From the NCBI GenBank assembly GCA_030386875.1, contig CM059569.1, positions 45,051,842-45,115,841 on the forward strand: 64,000 bases of DNA. Direction: 5' to 3'. The notes beneath the pieces are model-generated. The model saw only the letters and a program-made list of their open reading frames with translations. It made no database searches and had not been told where the DNA came from. The stretch's first letter is position 1, and each line of letters starts with the position of its first letter. Shown here one piece after another: positions 46,940 through 59,019 of the stretch. Both the position numbers and the translations under genes were made by a program. This stretch comes from Morinoia aosen. Taxonomy: Eukaryota > Arthropoda > Malacostraca > Amphipoda > Talitridae.

Positions 46940-47165
46940 AAGTCCTAAACGACTTGAAACGTTACAGCGGAATCCTAAGTCCTAAAGGAATCGCTCCGTC
47001 GTAACGAGATTATAAGTCCTAGTGGACTTGCATCGTTACAGCTGTGTCGTAAGTCCTAGAAGACTCACTCTTTGCCTTGCAATGAAGTCCTAAATCCTAA
47101 TGAATTTGCAATGTAACCACGGTGTCGTAAGCCATAAAAGACTCTCTACGCTACAAGAACAATAC
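46940..47165. repeat. Tandem repeat of about 60 bp
   Basis: Four diverged copies share AAGTCCTAAA(C/G)GACTTG, CGTTACAGC and GTCGTAAGTCCTA. Confidence 0.85.
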
Positions 47166-47594
47166 GTTTTCTACAAGGATGTTTCTCACGTGCTTCTTGT
47201 GCGGCGCTCGCATCCTAACTGGTACGCTGAAATCTCACTCCCGCCGTGAGGAATAACGAAGAAATATAAAAAGAACAGTTCCAAACGAAATAAACAGGAA
47301 ATATATAACAAGAAACCAACGAAATAATGCGGAAAATTCCACAGGTATACAGAGACGCACAGACAGATATAAAAACGCACAAAAATGTACACACGAGCCG
47401 CACATAGGCGCATACATACTCTTCTGTGCACACGCACAGTGCTAAAACACGCACACAACGCGCACAGTGCTAAAACACACACACAACACGCACAGTGCTA
47501 AAACACACACACACAACACACAAATTAAAAGGAGGCAGCAACACTCGTCTCTCCTTCCGACCTGAACGCTAATCCGGCAGCTGAACAGCGCAAC
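47166..47594. other. Unique DNA with short ACAC repeat
   Basis: CGCACAGTGCTAAAACACAC is repeated three times at about 47440-47515. Hydrophobic minus-strand frames are compositional. Confidence 0.5.
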
Positions 47595-47905
47595 TCAGCT
47601 GTGTGCGTGTGTGTGTACGTGCGTGTGCTTGTGAATGAAAACATATGCGAGCGTGAAAGCATGTGCGTGTTCGGATGCGTGTGTGAGCATGAATGCATGT
47701 GCGTGCGTGAATGCGTGCGCGAGTATGAATGCAAGTGCGTGCGTGAATGCGTGCGCGAGTATGAACGCATTTGCGTGCGTGGATGTATGTGTGTGCATGA
47801 ATGCATGTGCATGCGTGAATGCATATGCGTGCGTGAATGCATGTGCGTACGTGAATGCATATACGTGCGTGGATGTGTGTGCGTATGTGGATGCATGTGA
47901 GTGTG
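47595..47905. repeat. 18-bp GT/GC-rich minisatellite
   Basis: About sixteen copies of GCATGTGCGTGCGTGAAT. Mostly alternating purine-pyrimidine. Cys/Val/Met (+) and His/Thr/Arg (-) frames are artefacts. Confidence 0.95.
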
Positions 47906-48224
47906 GGGATAAGAAGAAAACAACTCACAGCAGCCCCTCAAGAAGGCGACTAGTTAACTCTCTGTGTGTCCTTTCTTCGTATCACCGCAAGCTTCAGGTG
48001 TAGACTGCACAGCCCAGCCGCCAATAAAAAACGTCCAAAACGATGCCTTTGGCACGATGAGAGACATTTTTCTCTTGCTGCAGAATGCCAGCAAACCTCT
48101 GTTAACGCTTTAACATTAGAATTGTAGTACTCGTATTACCGTCATTAGAACCACCGTCATTAGACTGGCACAGGCATCAGGTAGTCACCGATGTTAAGAT
48201 GAGGAAGGAACTGCCACTTGGCAG
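47906..48224. other. Unique sequence
   Basis: No gene recognised. Confidence 0.4.
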
Positions 48225-48448
48225 TTAACTCTTTGACCGCGATGTGACCCACCGGTGGTCACTGAAGGGATTTTCATGATGCTGCTGACTGACTAACGGT
48301 CACAAAATCAGTTTCTATAAATACTCAATAAAGTTAAATGCTCGAACATTTATTTAATGTTCGTTATTTCCAAAATTAACTCAAAATATGACTTTAATTT
48401 GAGTGGAATATTGAACTTAAGATCAACCCGCCGCAGTTAGCGTGCTAA
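48225..48448 (+). mobile_element. Family A TTAA element, copy A8
   Basis: TTAACTCTTTGACCGCGATG, CCCACCGGTGGTCACTGA, TTTTCATGATGCTGCTGACT, ending CCGCAGTTAGCGTGCTAA (terminal TTAA mutated to CTAA). Full length, moderately diverged. Confidence 0.85.
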
Positions 48449-48719
48449 CAAGCAATACAATATATTGAGGCCATTCTCTACAGTTGACCTGAGGGGAGTT
48501 AAGGGTTAATACGATGTTATATCACTCCATAATGAAACTGCAACTTCTGACAATGGGAAGTGGGCAAGCTTTACTTAGTTAACACGAATGAAAATGTATT
48601 AAATATGCCGTAATACGCTGTGGTCTATGTAGATGCCGCCGAGTGTCCCCTGAAAATTCGCTTTAAAATCGATCGAAAATTTCAAGACTTTGCTGTATGC
48701 TCCACAGTGTGTGTTACTG
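48449..48719. other. Unique sequence
   Basis: No gene; the start of a 642-codon repetitive frame falls here by chance. Confidence 0.5.
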
Positions 48720-50515
48720 AAGGTGTTGCTACACAGTATACACAGTACACAACACAAGGTGCGTTGCCACACAGTATACGCCACAGTATACACCACAGGG
48801 CGCGTTGCCACACAGTATACGCCACAGTATACCCACAGGGTGCGTTGCCACGCAGTATACGCCACAGTATACACCGCAGGGTTCGTTGCCACACAGTATA
48901 CGCTACAGTGTACACCACAGGGCGCGTTGCCACACAGTATACGCCACAGTATACACCACAGGGCGCGTTGCCACACAGTGTACGCCACAGTATACACCAC
49001 AGGGCGCGCTGCCACACAGTATACGCTACAGTATACACCACAGGGCGCGTTGCCACACAGTATACGCCACAGTATACACCACAGGGTTCGTTGCCACACA
49101 GTATACGCCACAGTGTACACCACAGGGCGCGCTGTCACACAGTATACGCCACAGTGTACACCACAGGGCGCGTTGCCACACAGTATACGCCACAGTGTAC
49201 ACCACAGGGCGCGTTGCCTCACAGTATACGCCACAGTGTACACCACAGGGCGCGTTGCCACACAGTATACGCCACAGTGTACACCACAGGGCGCGTTGCC
49301 ACACAGTATACGCCACAGTGTACACCACAGGGCGCGTTGCCACACAGTATACGCTACAGTATACACCACAGAGCGCGTTGCCCCACAGTATACGCCACAG
49401 TACACACCACAGTATACACCACAGTATACACCACAGGGCGCGTTGCCACACAGTGTACGCCACAGTGTACACCACAGGGCGCGCTGCCACACAGTATACG
49501 GCACAGTATACACCACAGGGCGCGCTGCCACACAGTATACGCCACAGTATACACCACAAAGCGCGTTTCCACACAGTATACGCCACAGTATACACCGCAG
49601 GGTTCGTTGCCACACAGTATACGCCACAGTGTACACCACAGGGCGCGCTGGCACACAGTATACGCCACAGTACACACCACAGGGCGCGTTGCCACACAGA
49701 CGCCACAGTGTACACCACAGGGCGCGTTGCCACACAGTAATTGCCACAGTACACACCACAGGGCGCGCTGCCACACAGTATACGCCACAGTACACACCAC
49801 AGGGCGCGTTGCCACACAGTATACGCCACAGTGTACACCACAGGGCGCGTTGCCACACAGTATACGCCACAGTATACACCGCAGGGTTCGTTGCCACACA
49901 GTATACGCTACAGTGTACACCACAGGGCGCGTTGCCACACAGTATACGCCACAGTATACACCACAGGGCGCGTTGCCACACAGTATACGCCACAGTATAC
50001 CCACAGGACGCGTTGCCACAGAGTATACGCCACAGTATACACCACAGGGCGCGTTGCCACACAGACGCCACAGTGTACACCACAGGGCGCGTTGCCACAC
50101 AGTAATTGCCACAGTACACACCACAGGGCGCGCTGCCACACAGTATACGCCACAGTACACACCACAGGGCGCGTTGCCACACAGTATACGCCACAGTGTA
50201 CACCACAGGGCGCGTTGCCACACAGTATACGCCACAGTATACACCGCAGGGTTCGTTGCCACACAGTATACGCTACAGTGTACACCACAGGGCGCGTTGC
50301 CACACAGTATACGCCACAGTATACACCACAGGGCGCGTTGCCACACAGTATACGCCACAGTATACCCACAGGACGCGTTGCCACAGAGTATACGCCACAG
50401 TATACACCACAGGGTGTGTTGCCACACAGTATACGCCACAGTGTACACCACAGGGCGCGTTGCCACACAGTATACGCCACAGTACACACCACAGTATACA
50501 CCACAGGGCGTGCTG
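48720..50515. repeat. 41-bp minisatellite, about 43 copies, with 365-bp higher-order duplication
   Basis: Unit: GCCACACAGTATACGCCACA, GTATACACCACAGGGCGCGT, T. Forty-one is not divisible by three, so a frame meets all three phases every 123 bp; none contains a stop, giving a 642-codon + frame and a 540-codon - frame. The deletion variant CACAGACGCC and the CAGTAATTGCC variant recur 365 bp apart (49697/50062), marking a recent nine-unit duplication. Confidence 0.98.
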
Positions 50516-50825
50516 CTGAAGACGAACGCAGAGAAGCATGGTCAGTAAGCCGAGATTTCCATAATAATGAGCATGACTGTCACTTTGCCCGCTTCTTGAG
50601 AGCCAATCCTCTGCGATTTTTCCATTTTAGCAGCTGAGCGATAGCAGGGCGCGACAGAAGCATTTAATGCGCGCCCTGCCGACGTATATGGAGCGGCCGC
50701 CGAGATTAGCAAGGCCCGATATATTAGAAAATGCACGCTGCCTCCGCGCCTACTCGAATGCTTGGCTTGCTCGAGGTACGAGTGCGCAATTTTGAGGTAC
50801 TTTCATACTTGGCACCGGCGAGGAA
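50516..50825. other. GC-balanced unique island
   Basis: Contains the inverted repeat GCAGGGCGCG ... CGCGCCCTGC (50644-50653 with 50670-50679, 16-nt loop). High-complexity sequence between two arrays; possible regulatory DNA. Confidence 0.35.
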
Positions 50826-51162
50826 GGTACGTGTAGGGTACGTGTAGGGTACGTGTAGGGTACGTGTAGGGTACGTGTAGGGTACGTGTAGGGTGCGTGT
50901 AGGGTACGTGTAGGGTACGTATAGGGTACGTGTAGGGTACGTGTAGGGTACGTATAGGGTACGTGTAGGGTACACGTAGGGTACGTGGAGGGTACGTGGA
51001 GGGTACGTATAGGGTACGTATAGGGTACGTGTAGGGTACGTGTAGGGTACGTGTAGGGTACGTGTAGGGTACGTGTAGGGTACGTGGAGGGTACGTGTAG
51101 GGTACGTGGAGGACACGTGTATGGTACGTGTAGGGTACGTGGAGGGTACGTGTAGGTTACGT
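50826..51162. repeat. 11-bp minisatellite
   Basis: About 30 copies of GGTACGTGTAG, with GTATAG and GTGGAG variants. It joins directly to the following 24-bp array. A minus-strand frame with an 11-residue period results. Confidence 0.97.
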
Positions 51163-51551
51163 GTTCACCTCAGGTTACAGTCCCCTGTTCACCTCAGGTT
51201 ACAGTCCCCTGTTCACCTCAGGTTACAGTCCCCTGGTCACCTCAGGTTACAGTCCCCTGTTCACCTCAGGTTACAGTCCCCTGTTCACCTCAGGTTACAG
51301 TCCCCTGGTCACCTCAGGTTCCAGTCCCCTGTTCACCTCAGGTTACAGTCCCCTGTTCACCTCAGGTTACAGTCCCCTGGTCACCTCAGGTTACAGTCCC
51401 CTGTTCACCTCAGGTTACAGTCCCCTGTTCACCTCAGGTTACAGTCCCCTGTTCACCTCAGGTTACAGTCCCCTGGTCACCTCAGGTTCCAGTCCCCTGT
51501 TCACCTCAGGTTACAGTCCCCTGTTCACCTCAGATTACAGTCCCCTGTTCA
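51163..51551. repeat. 24-bp minisatellite
   Basis: Sixteen copies of GTTCACCTCAGGTTACAGTC + CCCT. A GGTTCC variant recurs 168 bp apart (51317, 51485), each just after a CTGGTCACC variant, showing a seven-unit higher-order duplication. Overlapping 148- and 149-codon + frames are artefacts. Confidence 0.97.
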
Positions 51552-52130
51552 GTAGACGTAACAGTCAGTGCACGATACCACGTACGCGCACATGCGCGCA
51601 GGAGTAGGTGGTCTGTAGTTTGGGAACAGAACTAACTCGGTTCAGCTTCTGTCAGATTTTCAGTTGTGTCGTCATTGTCTGTCCGTGGTAAGACAACGCT
51701 GCTGTGTGTAGGTGAGTACATATGTGTGCTCGTGTGCATTTGTACCTGAGTTACAGTCACTAGTATGCACATTTGGATATATATATATATAAAGTTTTCC
51801 GAATTGTAAATAGAAGTAACAGGAAACTCATGTGTAATCAGATTATTATATTAAGATAGTTTGGTTTGGCTTCTCTTGTCCTATGATTGATATGTTTTGA
51901 CTTACATTTGACATTTGATTAGTGTTCTCTATTCTTTTTCAGGTTGATAATGACGCAGGAGGTCAAATCGTTCCAAATATTTTTATTTACTGACTTTCTT
52001 CAATGAGATAATAATCTAAACAAAGACGTGTTTCCACGAACATTTATTTATAATAGTACATCTGTGTCTGCGCATTCCCGTACGCTTCAAATACTTCGTT
52101 CTGAGAAAACTTTATTGGTGCAATACTTTG
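51552..52130. other. Unique sequence
   Basis: Includes a short (TA)n run at 51777-51791. No gene recognised. Confidence 0.4.
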
Positions 52131-52605
52131 AACTCGACCCAACAGGTCAACCTTTTGAAATACAACCCAACAAGTCAAGTCAATCCTTTTAAATACGGTC
52201 CAACACGTCAACCATTTTTAATACAGCCAACAGGTCAATCACTTTAAATGCAACTCAATAGGTCAATCCTTTTAAATACGGTCCAACAGGTCAATCATTA
52301 TAAATACGATCCAGCAGGTCAGTAATTTTAAATACGGTCAACAGGTCGATCATTTTATATACGGTCAACAGGTCGATCATTTTAAATACGGTCCAAAAGG
52401 TCGATCATTTTAAATACGTTCCAACGGGTTGATCAATTTAAATACGGTCCAACAAGTCGATCATTTTAAATACGATCCGACAGGTCAATGATTTTAAATA
52501 CAGTCCAACAGGTCAATCATTTTACATTCAAGCTAACAGGTCAATCATTATAAATAAGACCCAAGAGACCAATAATTTTAAATGCGACCCAACAGGTCAA
52601 TCTCT
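52131..52605. repeat. Minisatellite of about 28 bp
   Basis: About sixteen imperfect copies of CCAACAGGTCAATCATTTTA + AATACGGT. Confidence 0.93.
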
Positions 52606-53310
52606 GCACCTCTCATGCTGACGAGAAACTCTAGGCATAGAAAAAACAGCATCCGAAATAAAAATAGGAAAAAAATAGCCCTGCCGAAATGTGGTCCTCT
52701 TGACAAAGAGTCATCAGGGCAGGCGGGCATTGCATTAAAAGACGGAGAGCAACGAGCGCTTCTGTCCGCGTCTGAGCGCCCAACTCAGGTCCGGATTGCT
52801 GGTTTTCTCGTCATGACTGCAAACTTGTCTTTCTGAAGACCAAAACCTCTACGTGCTATTAAAATCCACGAAAGGAGCCCTCATTTAAACCACGAGTTTG
52901 GGAGTCACAACAGGAAAAAAGCTCGTGATTGGTGAGAAATATGTGGCAAGAAGAAGTAGTGTAAACGTCACGATTTGTTTCGAATGGAGCAGTAGCGCTT
53001 CCGAAGTTAGGCTTTGCTCCCCCGAGCGGTGACCCGGCGACCTCTGGATGCGAACGCCTCGTTCCATCAAAGCCCTCGACTTGTAGTGGTCACTCGATAT
53101 TCGCTTCGGCAACATTTTTCATTGTCATGATGATTTCTTTTGCCATGTAAGTTGATCGGTCACTGGCTTGCTGGCTCTTGAATCATTTTTGGTAAAAGTG
53201 AGGAGGATGCTCAAGACAGAGCCCATTTGGACCGGGTCTGTAGCTGAGGTTGTGTGACAGTGTCCGCCTTGCTCTCGAGCTTCTGGGAGATGGGCCTGGA
53301 GATTGCGACC
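52606..53310. other. Unique sequence
   Basis: No gene recognised; frames of 76-84 codons only. Confidence 0.4.
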
Positions 53311-53890
53311 GGCTATTTTATGCGATAGAACTTAAGATAGAGACGTAGACATTGCAAGAGATAGACTTCAAGATAAAGACGTGCACATGCGAGAGATAGA
53401 CGTTAAGATGCAGACTTGGACACTGTGATAGATAGGCGTTTATTTAAAGACCTAGACGTAGACATTGTGATAGATAGGTTTTTATTTAAAGACGTAATCA
53501 TTGTTCTGGGTAGACGTCAAGATATAGAGGTTAAGATGCAGACGTAGATGTTGTGATAGATAGGCGATTATTTAAAAACGTACTCGTTGTTTGAGATAGA
53601 CGTCAAGATACGGTCATAGACATCGCGAAAAGAAGGTATTTATTAAAAGACGTAAATAATATGGTAAATGGGCGTCACGATGAAGATTTAATCCTGCGAT
53701 AGATAGGCTTCAAGGTTAAGAAGTGGACAGAAGGAGCGATTAAGATCAAAATATAGGCGTAGACCGCGTAAAAATAGGAACAAAGAGAGATAAATTAACC
53801 TTACGTCAGATAGACGGTAGGTTAGAGACCTAAGCATTATTACAAGGCATGTTCATAAAATAAAAACAGATATAGACATCCAGATCCTCA
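53311..53890. repeat. Degenerate repeat of about 33-45 bp
   Basis: Irregular units with GATAGAC(G/T)T(C/T)AAGAT, AAAGACGTAGACATTG and GATAGATAGGCGTTTATTTA. Old and heterogeneous. Confidence 0.85.
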
Positions 53891-54397
53891 TAACGAAAAG
53901 TCTTTAATGTTTAGGAATTTAGTTGCTTTGCGACCAGTTTATGAACACGACTTTGGCAAATATTCATTCAATGTGTTTTCAGGAAGAATTGTATTAATGT
54001 AATAATAATTGTATTAATATTGGTTACATGAATTCAAATTTGTTTCCTTCACCTAACACGAATTGGAAAAAACTCAGACATGAAATTTTCATCTGTTACC
54101 GCTATTAATACGATCCAATTTAACTTTTTCGCCGCTACATGCATAAACTTGTACGCCCCATGCAGAAGTGATACTCGGACGGGTAAAATCATAATCCGCA
54201 ATCAAAGTTAGGCCGGGGAGTTAAAAGCAAAGTTTCCGATCGCTTGCTATTGCTAAGTAGGTTTTGTTTTGATTAGTCATCCAGCTCGTAATTCGCTTAA
54301 GCTTCAGTAAGTACACCTCACTCGTGAGCGTTTTGATGCAGAATACTTTGCTAATACTAAATACTTTGGTCCGTGCATCTGACTAACGAGCGAAATT
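53891..54397. other. Unique AT-rich sequence
   Basis: No gene recognised. Confidence 0.4.
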
Positions 54398-56268
54398 ATA
54401 CTGCACGCCTCGTCAATACTGCACACCACGTCAATACTGCACACCTCGTCAATACTGCACACCTCGTCAATACTGCACACCTCGTCAATACTGCACGCCT
54501 CGTCAATACTGCACACCTCGTCAATACTGCACACCTCGTCAATACTGCACACCTCGTCAATACTGCACACCTCGTCAATACTGCACACCTCATCAATACT
54601 GCACACCTCGTCAATACTGCACACCTCGTCAATACTGCACACCTCGTCAATACTGCACACCTCGTCAATACTGCACACCTCGTCAATACTGCACACCACG
54701 TCAATACTGCACACCTCGTCAATACTGCACACCTCGTCAATACTGCACACCTCGTCAATACTGCACACCTCGTCAATACTGCACACCTCGTCAATACTGC
54801 ACACCTCGTCAATACTGCACACCTCGTCAATACTGCACACCTCGTCAATACTGCACACCTCGTCAATACTGCACACCACGTCAATACGCACACCTCGTCA
54901 ATACTGCACACCACGTCAATACTGCACACCTCGTCAATACTGCACGCCTCGTCAATACTGCACACCACGTCAATACTGCACACCTCGTCAATACTGCACA
55001 CCTCGTCAATACTGCACACCTCGTCAATACTGCACGCCTCGTCAATACTGCACACCTCGTCAATACTGCACACCTCGTCAATACTGCACACCTCGTCAAT
55101 ACTGCACACCTCGTCAATACTGCACACCTCATCAATACTGCACACCTCGTCAATACTGCACACCTCGTCAATACTGCACACCTCGTCAATACTGCACACC
55201 TCGTCAATACTGCACACCTCGTCAATACTGCACACCTCGTCAATACTGCACACCTCGTCAATACTGCACACCTCGTCAATACTGCACACCTCGTCAATAC
55301 TGCACACCTCGTCAATACTGCACACCTCGTCAATACTGCACACCTCGTCAATACTGCACACCTCGTCAATACTGCACACCTCGTCAATACTGCACACCTC
55401 GTCAATACTGCACACCTCGTCAATACTGCACACCTCGTCAATACTGCACACCTCGTCAATACTGCACACCTCGTCAATACTGCACACCTCGTCAATACTG
55501 CACACCTCGTCAATACTGCACACCTCGTCAATACTGCACACCTCGTCAATACTGCACACCTCGTCAATACTGCACACCTCGTCAATACTGCACACCTCGT
55601 CAATACTGCACACCTCGTCAATACTGCACACCTCGTCAATACTGCACACCTCGTCAATACTGCACACCTCGTCAATACTGCACACCTCGTCAATACTGCA
55701 CACCTCGTCAATACTGCACACCTCGTCAATACTGCACACCTCGTCAATACTGCACACCTCGTCAATACTGCACACCTCGTCAATACTGCACACCTCGTCA
55801 ATACTGCACACCTCGTCAATACTGCACACCTCGTCAATACTGCACACCTCGTCAATACTGCACACCTCGCCAATACTGCACACCTCGTCAATACTGCACA
55901 CCTCGTCAATACTGCACACCTCGTCAATACTGCACACCTCGTCAATACTGCACACCTCGTCAATACTGCACACCTCGTCAATACTGCACACCTCGTCAAT
56001 ACTGCACACCTCGTCAATACTGCACACCTCGTCAATACTGCACACCTCGTCAATACTGCACACCTCGTCAATACTGCACACCTCGTCAATACTGCACACC
56101 TCGTCAATACTGCACACCTCGTCAATACTGCACACCTCGTCAATACTGCACACCTCGCCAATACTGCACACCTCGTCAATACTGCACACCTCGTCAATAC
56201 TGCACACCTCGTCAATACTGCACACCTCGTCAATACTGCACACCTCGTCAATACTGCACACCTCGTCC
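54398..56268. repeat. 18-bp minisatellite, about 104 copies
   Basis: Unit CACCTCGTCAATACTGCA. Extremely uniform from about 55080 to 56260. The left part is richer in CACGCC and CACCACG variants. A single missing T near 54886 shifts the reading phase. A CTCGCCAAT variant recurs at 55868 and 56156, 288 bp (16 units) apart. Frames of 473-671 codons on both strands arise from the 18-bp unit and are not genes. Confidence 0.98.
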
Positions 56269-56346
56269 ACACTTCACACGTCAGCTCGTATACATCCCTC
56301 ACAAGCGTATCAACACTCCGTTACTTCGACGCAGGTCAACCATCAG

Positions 56347-56561
56347 TCAACAGGTTTAACTGAAGTTCAATGTTCAGCTCAAATTTAAAGTCAATTCTTG
56401 CAAGCAATTTTAAAATTTGAACGTCAGCTGGATTGTGCCCCCATGTTGAGCTTTGGTGAAATATTTATGAAAATTGAGTTTGTGACTACTGGTCAGTCAG
56501 CAACATAATGAGAATTCCCTCCGTGTACCACCGGCGGTTCACGTCGCGATCAAACTGTTAA
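56347..56561 (-). mobile_element. Family A TTAA element, copy A9
   Basis: TTTAACTGAAGTTCAATGTT start, AAATTGAGTTTGTGACTACT, GGTCAGTCAGC, CCACCGGCGG, ending GCGATCAAACTGTTAA. The start lacks the outermost bases of the inverted repeat. Confidence 0.8.
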
Positions 56562-56815
56562 GTTGTTTTATCGAATGGGCTACCATGTGTGCTGCTTTCT
56601 AGTTACAAATTTTTGTTTGAAATTGCTTGCCGAAAAAACAGTAAGTCGGCTTTCCAAGTCGACAGAAGGACATTTCCAGCAAGGTGCACCGCTACAACAA
56701 AGTAAAGTATTTGAAAATTCGACCTCTGGTTGTCACACTGCCCATTACCGTACACCTAGTAACTGCCCACTGTTCTGTTGCACACTGACTTAACGCACCC
56801 CACACGCATATGCGT
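56562..56815. other. Unique sequence
   Basis: No gene recognised. Confidence 0.4.
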
Positions 56816-57025
56816 GCACACGGGACCCAGTATGCACGCACACGGGACCCAGTATGCACGCATACGGACCCAGTATGCACGCACACGGGACCCAGTATGC
56901 ACGCACACGGGACCCAGTATGCACGCATACGCGACCCAGTATGCACGCACACGGGACCCAGTATGCACGTACACGGGACCCAGTATGCACGCACACGGGA
57001 CCCAGTATGCAGCACACGGACCCAT
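56816..57025. repeat. 22-bp minisatellite
   Basis: Nine copies of CGGGACCCAGTATGCACGCA + CA. Small indels change phase between copies. Confidence 0.96.
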
Positions 57026-57249
57026 TGTTTTCAGAGGCCCACATTACACGGGCGTCAGAGGCGGCTGCCGCTGCCGCCAGCCCGTGTCACAAAGGGCGCT
57101 CTGTTGCCGGCAGTTCCTCAGGGCTTGTCCTCCTTCTAATGGCATCTATCAGAACTGAAGAGCTTGTACCAATTAATGGCGCACTGCGAACTTTCGATCT
57201 GATAGCGCCCCGCCGGACACCGTGCTGGGGACGGCGGTGCTGCGCCGGG
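57026..57249. other. GC-balanced unique island between arrays
   Basis: High-complexity sequence with ATTAATGGCGCACTGCGAAC and GATAGCGCCCCGCC. No gene family; candidate conserved non-coding element by context. Confidence 0.3.
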
Positions 57250-58985
57250 TTGCGGAGTTGCCGAGGATTGCCGAGGATCTTTGCAGGATTGCAGGTAAGC
57301 GTAGGATTGCCGAGGTTCTTTGCAGGATTGCAGCTGGGCGTAGGATTGCTAAAGGACGTGTGCAGGATTGCAGCTGGGCGTAGGATTGCTAAAGGACGTG
57401 TGCAGGATTGCAGGTAGGCGTAGGATTGCTAAAGGACGTGTGCAGGATTGCAGGTAGGCGTAGGATTGCTAAAGGACGTGTGCAGGATTGCAGGTAGGCG
57501 TAGGATTGCTAAAGGACGTGTGCATGATTGCAGGTAGGCGTAGGATTGCTAAAGGACGTGTGCAGTGTTGCAACTGGGCGTAGGATTGCTAAAGGACGTG
57601 TGCAGGATTGCATGTAGGTGTACGATTGTTAAAGGACGTGTGCAGGATTGCAGGTAGGCGTAGGATTGCTAAAGGACGTGTGCAGGATTGCAGGTAGGCG
57701 TAGGATTGCTAAAGGACGTGTGCAGTGTTGCAACTGGGTGTTGGATTGCTAAAGGACGTGTGCAGGATTGCAGGTAGGCGTAGGATTGCTAAAGGATGTG
57801 TGCAGGGTTGCAGGTAGGCGTAGGATTGCTAAAGGACGTGTGCAGGATTGCAGGTAGGCGTGTGCAGGATTGCAGGTAAGCGTAGGATTACTAAAGGACG
57901 TGTGCAGGATTGCAGGTAGGCGTAGGATTGCTAAAGAACGTGTGCAGTGTTGCAATTAGGCGTTGGATTGCTAAAGGACGTGTGCAGGATTGCAGGTAGG
58001 CGTAGGATTGCTAAAGGACTTGTGCAGGATTGCAGGTAGGCGTAGGATTGCTAAAGGACGTGTGCAGGATTGCAGGTAGGCGTAGGATTGCTAAAGGACG
58101 TGTGCAGGATTGCAGGTAGGCGTAGGATTGCTGAAGGACGTGTGCAGTGTTGAAACTGGGCGTTGGATTGCTAAAGGACGTGTGCAGGATTGCAGGTAGG
58201 CGTGGGATTGCTAAAGGACGTGTGCAGGATTGCAGGTGGGCGTAGGATTGCTAAAGGACGTGTGCAGGGTTGCAGCTAGGCGTAGGATTGCTAAAGGACG
58301 TGTGCAGGATTTCAGGTAGGCGTAGGATTGCTAAAGGACGTGTGCAGGATTGCAGGTAGGCGTAGGATTGCTAAAGGACGTGTGAAGGATTGCAGATAGG
58401 CGTAGGATTGCTAAATGACTTGTTCAGGATTGCAGGTAGGCGTAGCATTGCTAAAGGACGTGTGCAGGATTGCCAGTAGGCGTAGGATTGATAAAGGACG
58501 TATGCAGGATTGCAGGTAGGCGTAGGAAAAATTGCTAAAGGACGTGTGCAGGATTGCAGGTAGGCGTTGGATTGCTAAAGGACGTGTGCAGGATTGCAGG
58601 AAGGCGTAGGATTGCTAAAGGACGTGTGCAGGATTGCAGGTAGGCGTAGGATTGCTAAAGGACGTGTGCAGGATTGCAGGTAGGCGTAGGATTGCTAAAG
58701 GGCGTGTGGAGGATTGCAGGTGGGCGTAGGATTGCTAAAGGACGTGTGGAGGATTGCAGGTAGGCGTAGGATTGCTAAAGGACGTGTGGAGGATTGCAGG
58801 TAGGCGTAGGATTGCTAAAGGACGTGTGCATGATTGCAGGTAGGCGTAGGAAAAATTGCTAGAGGACGTGTGCAGGATTGCAGGTAGGCGTTGGATTGCT
58901 AAAAGACGTGTGTAGTGTTACAACTGGGCGTATAGGATTGCTAAAGGACGTGAGCAGGATTGCAACTATACGCGGGATTGCTGAA
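57250..58985. repeat. 40-bp minisatellite, about 43 copies, with 324-bp higher-order duplication
   Basis: Unit TAGGATTGCTAAAGGACGTG + TGCAGGATTGCAGGTAGGCG. A 4-base A insertion (GTAGGAAAAATTGCT) occurs at 58527 and 58851, 324 bp apart, each followed by a GCGTTGGATT variant. A TGTTGCAACTGGGCG variant recurs at several points. Confidence 0.98.
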
Positions 58986-59019
58986 TGATGGGCGCAGCAA
59001 GCCAGTGTGAAAAGGATTA

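Noticed and set aside
48599..50637. Open frames of 642 (+) and 540 (-) codons
   Set aside because: They coincide with the 41-bp array, have a pure repeat composition and lack unique coding sequence, splice context or domains.
50826..51162. Interstitial telomeric repeat (GTAGGG content)
   Set aside because: The unit is the 11-mer GGTACGTGTAG, not TTAGG or TTAGGG, and there is no telomere-associated sequence nearby.
54373..56388. Open frames of 671, 624 and 473 codons
   Set aside because: Produced by an 18-bp unit that stays in frame on both strands; a single deletion changes the frame without a stop, as expected for non-coding repeat.
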